Shown here one piece after another: positions 4,007 through 9,445 of a stretch of DNA of 9,445 nt. The DNA is from an uncultured Lachnospiraceae bacterium (lineage in GTDB: Bacteria; Bacillota_A; Clostridia; Lachnospirales; Lachnospiraceae), in assembly GCA_905200565.1 (NCBI GenBank), contig CAJKKX010000058.1, positions 1 through 9,445 on the forward strand, given 5' to 3'. The notes under the pieces were generated by a model. It worked only from the letters and a program-made list of their open reading frames with translations, made no database searches and was not told the origin of the DNA. The stretch's first letter is position 1, and every line of letters begins with the position of its first letter. The position numbers were made by a program, and so were the translations under genes.

Positions 4007-5143
4007 CTATTTGCATATATCATCTATTTCCAGATTTGTGATTGCCCCTGTATAGTAGATTTCCAGCCCTCCCACCTGCTGCGCCGTTAGCCCCTCTACT
4101 TTGCTTCCTATGATAAATTTCCCATTTGACGTGTTCCCCACGCTCTCAGCGGCGGCCATGAGCTTTTTCTGCATGTCGGAAAAGCTGGTGCTTCGGTTTG
4201 CGAGCTGCACCGTGTTTTTCTCCGGGTGGTCGGGATAGCGTGTGATGCTGACGATCCGCTCCCTGGCCTTTACTTCCAAATCCGGCTCAATGACGTCCGC
4301 TTCATCCCCCAGACCGAAACGGAAGTCCTCATATCCGTCCTGGATATTTGCTGCGTCCAGCACCTGCGCCGTGTAAGTGGTCTTTGGGACGGACAGCTCT
4401 TCGAGCTTCTTCTGCGCCGCACGTTTTAGCCCTTCGGCATCCGTATAATTGGTATCCTCCCAGATGATTCCCCGGATGATACCGGAATACTTTGTGTTGT
4501 CCAGGTAATCCTTATTTCCGTTTACTGCTCCAATCCGTATCCCGTCTTTCCCGATCGGATAGATGCGCGTATAGAAATCGTGCGTATCCGTTTTGACCTC
4601 CAGGGATTTCAGGTTAAACCCTTTTATAAAGCGTGCCGGACTGTCCCGGTTCCCTGCCCTGCTATACAAGCGCACAGTCTTTGATGCGGTGAGGAAAGCC
4701 ATCTCTACCCAGAAGATTTCTGCAATCCTTTCCAGTACCTTCATACTGTCCGTATTATTTTCCGTGATGTTCCGTGTCTCCAGATTGTCCGCTGAAAAGT
4801 TCCTGTACGTCCATCCGGTTCCCTCCAGAGCCGCCCCGACACACGCTTCCAGTGTCATCCCCGATGCGGCGAAATTCTCAATGCAATGTCCTGACAATGC
4901 GTCCGTGTCCTGTGCGGCCACGACAGAGCCGTACCGCCCCTTGACAGGGGCTTCTTTTACGCGGTAACGCTCCCCCTCGTATGTAATCAGTTCCTCACAG
5001 AAGATGCGCCCGTCCTCCAGCGGATACGTGAAGCTAAGCTGTCTTTTTATCATGCCGTTATCCAGCTTTTCCTCTACTTTGAAGTCTTTCCTCTGGAATG
5101 CAAAGCGTTTGAAAATGTTTCCTGTCTGATCATAAACCTTCAT
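4007..5143 (-). CDS. Tail-associated (Tal) hub protein, prophage tail endopeptidase-like N-domain
   Basis: This 378-aa protein fits the Tal/gp44-like hub that closes the siphovirus tail tube beneath Dit (Prophage_tail, PF06605, or phage minor structural protein family). Supporting segments are an N-terminal strand region with 'FTYPLEDGR' (38-46), 'YTRIYPIGKDGIRI' (191-204), 'TDAEGLKRAAQKKLEEL' (234-250), and the 'RERIVSITRYPDHPEKNTVQL' region (about 294-314), all typical of this fold. The C-terminus, after about residue 325, is a short helix and linker ending 'GAITNLEIDDICK'. It is the size of the hub domain alone: no lysozyme, NlpC/P60 or long fibre domain is fused, unlike many longer Tal proteins, so host recognition is probably left to the two fibre genes that follow. 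The start has a GAAGGAGGG SD overlapping the TAG stop of the Dit gene. I am confident of the hub role but less so of the exact subfamily. Confidence 0.82.
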   Translation of the reverse strand: MKVYDQTGNIFKRFAFQRKDFKVEEKLDNGMIKRQLSFTYPLEDGRIFCEELITYEGERYRVKEAPVKGRYGSVVAAQDTDALSGHCIENFAASGMTLEACVGAALEGTGWTYRNFSADNLETRNITENNTDSMKVLERIAEIFWVEMAFLTASKTVRLYSRAGNRDSPARFIKGFNLKSLEVKTDTHDFYTRIYPIGKDGIRIGAVNGNKDYLDNTKYSGIIRGIIWEDTNYTDAEGLKRAAQKKLEELSVPKTTYTAQVLDAANIQDGYEDFRFGLGDEADVIEPDLEVKARERIVSITRYPDHPEKNTVQLANRSTSFSDMQKKLMAAAESVGNTSNGKFIIGSKVEGLTAQQVGGLEIYYTGAITNLEIDDICK

Positions 5144-5156
5144 GGCGTCCCTCCTT

Positions 5157-6116
5157 CTACAGATAAACGGGTGTAAGCCCTAAGACAACATAAATATCCT
5201 GCTGCCTGTAGATCGTGGTCTTATCCGGGTTGTCGATCTCTACCCGGATTTTCTGCCCCGGAAATCCTGCTTTTAACTGTGACGGCATACTGTATTCCAG
5301 CCTCCCCCAGTTCCCTTCTGCATTTGCCGTATTCTCTTTTAGCTTTCCGGTTTTCCCCTCGATTTCTATATGCGTAATTCCTCTCCCTGCATAATTCCCG
5401 TCCGGCTCCATGTGCTCCCTGACGTCTATCGTCATGTCCCCAGCGTCTTTTCCGGCGGAATTCCTGCAAAGCCCTGAGATGCGGATGTTTGCGTGCAGGG
5501 CGTAATTCTTTCCCTGTACCTCAGGAGCTACGCCCGCTTCCTCCGCATCACTGCACATTTTCCCCTGGTTGATGATTACATCTACAAGTACTGGGGCCGT
5601 TGCCATCTGCGTCTGCCCTGCATGAAATTCGTTTGTCATATTTTCTATATAATCTTCGTACAGGATTCCCCCGTTCCCGCTTTTATTCAGTTGGAGGCAC
5701 GGGCTCCACAGGTAAGCCTTCCGCCCATACTCGTACCCCGTGCATGACAGGGTCAGGGCGTCCCACCTTCCCTTTCTGGGGCCGTATTCCTCCTGGCTTA
5801 CCTTTGTGAGCGAGAGTTTAAAGAAACGCTGGTTCCCGTTATCTGAAAAGCCGCTGATGCTTACGTCTACGACTTCCGAAAACAACTGTAACAGCCTGCT
5901 TACGTTTTCCCATATCTCTTTCCTTCCTTCTCCGTAAACATTTAATTTCAGCGTGTATTCTTTCGTCCCGAATGCCGGTGGCATCATAACGGGCATGGAC
6001 GCGCCGTCCAGTATTTCCGTCGCATTTGTCACTGTCCGTGCCGCTGGCGTGATACTCCAAAATTTTGCATTGCACGTTGAAATATTTACGCCGTTTACAA
6101 GCATCTCTGTAGCCAT
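5157..6116 (-). CDS. Distal tail protein (Dit-like), siphovirus tail component
   Basis: Dit forms the hexameric ring linking the tail tube to the Tal hub and fibres. This 319-aa protein follows the tape measure gene and precedes the hub gene, the standard Dit position. The N-terminal ~140 residues resemble a Dit belt domain: 'LVNGVNISTCNAKFW', 'MMPPAFGTKEYTLKLNVYG', then 'RFFKLSLTKVSQEEYGPRKG' and 'WDALTLSCTGYEYGRK', which reads like the usual strand that ends the belt. The remaining ~170 residues are beta-rich and could form the galectin-like C-terminal domain, ending in 'IYVVLGLTPVYL'. It is longer than minimal Dit proteins of about 250 residues. The ATG at 6116 has an AAAGGAGAGG SD, directly preceded by a hairpin at 6135-6152. 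The call rests mainly on gene order plus general strand pattern, as Dit sequences diverge quickly. Confidence 0.78.
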   Translation of the reverse strand: MATEMLVNGVNISTCNAKFWSITPAARTVTNATEILDGASMPVMMPPAFGTKEYTLKLNVYGEGRKEIWENVSRLLQLFSEVVDVSISGFSDNGNQRFFKLSLTKVSQEEYGPRKGRWDALTLSCTGYEYGRKAYLWSPCLQLNKSGNGGILYEDYIENMTNEFHAGQTQMATAPVLVDVIINQGKMCSDAEEAGVAPEVQGKNYALHANIRISGLCRNSAGKDAGDMTIDVREHMEPDGNYAGRGITHIEIEGKTGKLKENTANAEGNWGRLEYSMPSQLKAGFPGQKIRVEIDNPDKTTIYRQQDIYVVLGLTPVYL

Positions 6117-6134
6117 GTGTATCCTCTCCTTTCC

Positions 6135-6152
6135 TGCTGCATTTTTGCAGCA
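6135..6152 (-). promoter_or_regulatory. Hairpin directly upstream of the Dit gene SD
   Basis: A perfect 7-bp inverted repeat (TGCTGCA / TGCAGCA) with loop AAAA on the minus strand, followed immediately by the purine-rich AGGAAAGGAGAGG SD region. Over the stem and SD it is nearly identical to the element before the amidase gene (784-799). The repetition of one element before two unrelated genes suggests a deliberate 5'-leader signal. Confidence 0.5.
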
Positions 6153-6155
6153 TAC

Positions 6156-6181
6156 AAAACACCGCCCATTTCTGAGCGGTG
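6156..6181 (-). terminator. Terminator-like GNRA hairpin after the tape measure gene
   Basis: On the minus strand, CACCGCTCA pairs with TGGGCGGTG (9 bp, one U-G wobble) around a GAAA tetraloop, followed by TTTT and GTAT. It begins about 13 bases after the tape measure stop codon. The fold is a good intrinsic-terminator shape with a short T-tract. Since the essential Dit and Tal genes lie downstream, it probably terminates only partially, lowering downstream expression relative to upstream genes or protecting the upstream 3' end. Confidence 0.65.
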
Positions 6182-6194
6182 CAATCTCACCCGG

Positions 6195-9100
6195 CTAAAA
6201 CCGCATCGTCTGTCTCGCCAGCTCATCCCCCATCGCCGGGGCGACCGCACCGACAAACTCCCCGGTATCCAGCACGACTTTCATGTACCGGATTTCCTCA
6301 CGCATTGCCCGCATTTCCGCCATCAATCCGCCGAGCATTTCCGCCACGCCGGAGTTATTGACCGTGACATTCGGCGTCTGCGGGACTGGTGCGGCGGTCA
6401 GCTTATTCAGGGCGTGAATCCCTGCGCTGGTGTTCAGGTTCGCTGTATATTCCGATAAAGCGTCCTGCTGCCGTCTGGTCTGTTCTGCTGCCTGTTCCAG
6501 CATCGTGCCTACCATGTCTGCCCCGGCGTCCGCCGCTTCTTTCGTCCCGTCCTTGATTCCCTGCGCCACGCCAGCCGGAATCTGTTTCCCTACCACGTCC
6601 CGGAACCTTCTGGACGGGGAAGCGATGCCCGCTTCTTTCTTTATGGCCTCCTCCAGCTCCTCTACAAAGGATTTTGCGCCTTTCTTGATCTCCAGCTTGT
6701 TTGACAGCCCCTTTAAGATTCCCGAAAGCGTGTCCTTTCCTATGGCCTTTCCCTTTGCCGGGAGGTCTCCTATGCCGTCCGCTATGGTGGACTGGATTCC
6801 TTTCAGCTCTGTCTTTGTCTTTTTTGATTCTGCCTGCTTCTTAAATCCCTGGATGAGCTTGGCCGTTGCGTCCTCCCCAAGCGTTGTGGCCTTCTTTGCA
6901 AGTTCCTGTAATGGTTCTGAAATGGCGGCGGAAAGCTCCGCAGATGCTTTTTGGTATTCCGTCTTATATGCGTCAAGCTGTTTCTGCGCCTCCTCCGTGA
7001 TTTCCTTTATCCTCTTTTCCGTTTCCGCCCGGAGGGCTTCTGTCTCTTTCGCCGCCTGCGCCTCTGCCAGCCTGTCCTTTTCCTCGTACAGTCTGTTCAT
7101 GGCCTTTAGCTCTTCCTCTGTCGCTGTATTCAGGGAGAGGATCGTTGCCGCCGCTGCCGGTCCCATTTCCCGCAGCTCTTCCAGGAAAGAATCATTCAGG
7201 ATATGTTTCCCCTCCAGCTCTTCCAACTGTTCCATCCAGAGGGCGTACCCGGTCACCTGTGACTGCATGTTGGCCAGAATGACTTCCGGCGCGTCCGCCT
7301 CGCTCTTGAACCCGTCAAACAGCCCGAAAGCGGATTTGATTGCCGATTTTCTCTCTTCGAAAGCGTTCTCGTATTCATCCGTGAGGTCTTTGATGTCGTC
7401 TTTGAGCTTATCGTTTACTTCCTGGCATTTTTCATAATATTCGTCCTCCAGTGCTTTCCGCTGCTCGTTATAGCTCTCCTGCGCTTCGAAGATCTTCTTT
7501 TCGACCTCCAGCTTCTGGGACACCGTAAGGCCGCCGCTCTTCTTCACCTGCTGCCAGTATTCTATTTCCGCTTTGGCTGAGACTTTGTAAAACGATTTAT
7601 ACAGGTCAAGCCCGGAGCCTGAAACGCCGTATTCCACCGTGTCGCCGCTGTTTTTTATTTCTTTTTTGATGGCCTTGTTGATTTCCTTGATCTTTTTTGC
7701 CGCATCCGCATAGGTCTGTGTGCCTTTCTTGACGCTCTTTTTTAGCTGCTGCCAGACGTATTTCTGCTGCCGGAGCGTTATATTGTCTACCGCCGCCTTA
7801 TTTTCAACGTATTTCTTTGCCGCTTTGGTAAGGTCGCTGTAATAAGCGTCTGCGCTCTTTTTTACCGTCTGCTTTCCTTTTTTGGTGTATTCCGACACGC
7901 CAAAGGACTTTTTAATTTTTTGCCTGACTTCCTTCATGAACTTGTCGTTCACTGCCGCATTCTTCAGGGCTTCTTTGTAAGACGCCGAATCTTTTTTTAC
8001 GACCTTCGCCAGCTCTTTCCAGAGTTTCTTTTCCTGCTCGATCGCGACGTTATGGCTTTTTAAGTATCTTGCAATCCATTCTTCCGACGTCTTATAAACT
8101 TCGGACGCCATATTTTTCGCTGCCTGCACGGGGTATCCTTTACTGTTCTTTATCCCGATTCCCAGACCCTTTGCAACGTAATCACCCAGCTTTTTGAACG
8201 CCCCGCTTGGAGAATGGATGTCAAGCTCTTCCTGCGTCCCTTGCAACGCGCTTCTGGCCAGTCCTACGGAAGCGGACACGACGTCCTTTTCTCCGTCCAG
8301 GATTCCGAGCGCAAGTCCCTGGGACATGTAAGCGCCTACCTGGTTTCTCCATACACGGGACGGGCTTCGTGACTCTGTGGTTTTGTTTGCCCTTCTCTTT
8401 GCCTCCGTCAGAACTCTCTCCACCGCCCTGTAGACCAGGTTGGAATTGCTGTGCATCCCTGCCGCCACGCCCGCCATCATGTTTTCTCCTACCTCCCGGA
8501 ACTGCATGTAGTGGCTGCCTGCCGCCTCCGCCGCCTGGTCCATAACGGCGTCTGACTTGCTGACGACTTCTGATTTCGCCTCTTCGGTTCCGGCTCCTAC
8601 GGCTTTTGTATTTTTCTTTCCGCTCTCTTTGAACTCCTTTTCTGATTTCCCCTGTTCTTTCAGTATCATGTCCTGGAGCTTTGCGACTGCACGCACGGCT
8701 TCTTCGCCGCCGTTTAAGATTCCATTCCGGATATCTTCCGGGATCTCGATTCCCACTTCCCCGGCAAGCTCCGTCAGGAAGTCAAGCTGTGCCGCCATAC
8801 TCCCTTTCATCTGGGCGATCGCCTCTTCAATAGATACCTCCCCGGATGCGATCTTATCTGCGAGTCCTTCCGGGATCTCTGCGCCGAACTGCTTCGCCGC
8901 CTCTACCGTCTGGAGAAAAGCATCTTTTATCTCATCCGAGATCATCTGCCCGCCGTCTGCTGCTGCTGACGCCGCGCCCTCAAGGGATTTCTCCAGGTTG
9001 GAATAGTCAAGCTCTGTAGAATTTGACATCTCGCCCATAGCGGTTTTAAACAGGGACTGGAGATTTGCAAGATTTTCTGCATAGGTTTCCCTGTCAGACA

Positions 9101-9445
9101 GTGCCCCCGCCCATTGGTCTGCCAGCCTTTTCAGTTCTTCCCCGCCTTCGTTGTTCAGGTTATCTACTAACTGCTGGACGAAGTTCGCCGCCTGGTCCGG
9201 CCCCATTTCCAGAAGCTCATCGAAAAACTGTGTGTTCATGTTCCCGCCGATCTCCCCGGCCAGCGTCCGCATGTTCTCTTCCCAGTTTTCCATCGCTTTC
9301 CTTCGCCCTTCAAGGTTGTCGCTCAGGGTATCTAAATCGTACGTTTCCCCGCCGTTGAATTTTTCGAACATGTTGACGTCCATGCTCTGTTCGATGGAGG
9401 ATTTGACTTCCTCGAATTTTCCGCGCAGGGATTCCAGGGCTTTCT
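6195..9445 (-). CDS. Tail tape measure protein, 5' end missing
   Basis: The tape measure protein spans the tail tube lumen during assembly and sets tail length. The frame is open to the window edge, with 1,082 visible codons ending at 6195. The ATG at 9383 is internal, because coding sequence ('GKFEEVKSSIEQS') continues upstream in the same frame. The sequence is mostly helical and rich in Ala, Lys and Glu. It carries three SPS-type modules ('SPSRVWRNQVGAYMSQGL' at about 8355, 'SPSGAFKKLGDYVAKGLGI' at about 8202, 'SPSRRFRDVVGKQIPAGVA' at about 6609), a hallmark of Gram-positive phage tape measure proteins. A lysine-rich central region (about 7480-8060) contains repeated 'W-x-x-(L/V)-x-K' units. 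Long charged stretches at about 7030-7480 and 6830-7050 are probable coiled coils. No transmembrane segment is visible here; it may lie in the missing N-terminal part. Gene order before Dit and Tal supports the call. Confidence 0.93.
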   Translation of the reverse strand, partial: KALESLRGKFEEVKSSIEQSMDVNMFEKFNGGETYDLDTLSDNLEGRRKAMENWEENMRTLAGEIGGNMNTQFFDELLEMGPDQAANFVQQLVDNLNNEGGEELKRLADQWAGALSDRETYAENLANLQSLFKTAMGEMSNSTELDYSNLEKSLEGAASAAADGGQMISDEIKDAFLQTVEAAKQFGAEIPEGLADKIASGEVSIEEAIAQMKGSMAAQLDFLTELAGEVGIEIPEDIRNGILNGGEEAVRAVAKLQDMILKEQGKSEKEFKESGKKNTKAVGAGTEEAKSEVVSKSDAVMDQAAEAAGSHYMQFREVGENMMAGVAAGMHSNSNLVYRAVERVLTEAKRRANKTTESRSPSRVWRNQVGAYMSQGLALGILDGEKDVVSASVGLARSALQGTQEELDIHSPSGAFKKLGDYVAKGLGIGIKNSKGYPVQAAKNMASEVYKTSEEWIARYLKSHNVAIEQEKKLWKELAKVVKKDSASYKEALKNAAVNDKFMKEVRQKIKKSFGVSEYTKKGKQTVKKSADAYYSDLTKAAKKYVENKAAVDNITLRQQKYVWQQLKKSVKKGTQTYADAAKKIKEINKAIKKEIKNSGDTVEYGVSGSGLDLYKSFYKVSAKAEIEYWQQVKKSGGLTVSQKLEVEKKIFEAQESYNEQRKALEDEYYEKCQEVNDKLKDDIKDLTDEYENAFEERKSAIKSAFGLFDGFKSEADAPEVILANMQSQVTGYALWMEQLEELEGKHILNDSFLEELREMGPAAAATILSLNTATEEELKAMNRLYEEKDRLAEAQAAKETEALRAETEKRIKEITEEAQKQLDAYKTEYQKASAELSAAISEPLQELAKKATTLGEDATAKLIQGFKKQAESKKTKTELKGIQSTIADGIGDLPAKGKAIGKDTLSGILKGLSNKLEIKKGAKSFVEELEEAIKKEAGIASPSRRFRDVVGKQIPAGVAQGIKDGTKEAADAGADMVGTMLEQAAEQTRRQQDALSEYTANLNTSAGIHALNKLTAAPVPQTPNVTVNNSGVAEMLGGLMAEMRAMREEIRYMKVVLDTGEFVGAVAPAMGDELARQTMRF
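6600..8370 (-). repeat. Three dispersed SPS(R/G) protein repeats within the tape measure gene
   Basis: The codons for SPSR, SPSG and SPSR begin near 8366, 8213 and 6620 on the minus strand. Each is followed by an aromatic residue or hydrophobic pair and then a G...(Q/K)G(L/I/V)..GI block, as in 'MSQGLALGI', 'VAKGLGIGI' and 'PAGVAQGI'. They are divergent at the DNA level, so they are old protein-level repeats and not a recent tandem duplication. This type of module is characteristic of tape measure proteins. Confidence 0.7.

Noticed and set aside
784..6152. The repeated hairpins as a CRISPR array or transposon ends
   Set aside because: The copies are few, irregularly spaced over kilobases, and lack spacers, transposase genes or target duplications. 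They fit gene-leader elements better.
5839..6162. A 107-codon minus-strand frame overlapping the Dit gene start
   Set aside because: It overlaps the Dit reading frame, starts inside the hairpin region, and its Arg/Lys-rich sequence is typical of an alternative frame.
6430..7437. A 335-codon plus-strand open frame inside the tape measure gene
   Set aside because: It is antisense to strongly supported coding sequence. Its product is Ser/Ala/Phe-rich low-complexity, as expected from the reverse complement of Ala/Glu/Lys-rich codons. No SD or domain motif supports it.
8557..9006. A 149-codon plus-strand open frame inside the tape measure gene
   Set aside because: Antisense shadow with Ser/Ala/Pro-rich composition and no ribosome site.
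9372..9383. The ATG at 9383 as the true start of the tape measure gene
   Set aside because: The same frame continues upstream without a stop to the window edge and reads as plausible helical tape measure sequence, so the ATG is internal.

Overview
This window is a piece of a tailed phage, most likely a prophage with a siphovirus-type tail, from a low-to-mid GC Gram-positive host. The gene set fits gut Clostridia of the Lachnospiraceae type: a TcdE-type holin, a DUF6275 protein, a DUF2829/Tad2 protein, Gram-positive tail fibres with the 'TTAEKNKLAGIE' motif, and strong AGGAGG ribosome sites. The host assignment is inferred from the protein families; nothing in the window names it. Every gene I can support lies on the minus strand, so the biological order runs from high to low coordinates.

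Layout in transcription order. The window opens inside a long tape measure protein (9445-6195, 5' end missing). A terminator-like hairpin with a GNRA loop follows. Next come the distal tail protein (6116-5157), a Tal-type tail hub protein (5143-4007), and two small fibre or baseplate proteins (3992-3360 and 3347-2583). These four are packed tightly, with Shine-Dalgarno (SD) sequences touching or overlapping the preceding stop codons. A mini-ORF with a strong SD and a canonical intrinsic terminator (2486-2513) then close the structural block. The lysis/accessory block follows: a DUF6275 protein (2450-2181), a holin (2147-1665), a two-domain DUF2829/Tad2 protein (1546-1046), a 54-residue orphan with a TTG start (999-835), and a zinc-dependent N-acetylmuramoyl-L-alanine amidase (767 to beyond position 1).

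The structural proteins would build the tail tube and its tip: tape measure for length, Dit and Tal for the baseplate hub, fibres for host contact. The holin and amidase would release progeny. The Tad2-type protein probably protects the phage by sequestering nucleotide signals made by Thoeris- or CBASS-like defence systems. It is a head-to-tail fusion of two DUF2829-like units: the C-terminal half is canonical and the N-terminal half divergent. I rate this the most interesting gene here.

The second notable signal is architectural. Several intergenic gaps carry a compact hairpin immediately upstream of an SD, usually preceded by a second, terminator-like hairpin. Three of these share the same GCTGC...GCAGC stem. 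There is no rRNA, tRNA, CRISPR array, insertion sequence, integrase or attachment site, and no gene-free stretch longer than 300 bases.
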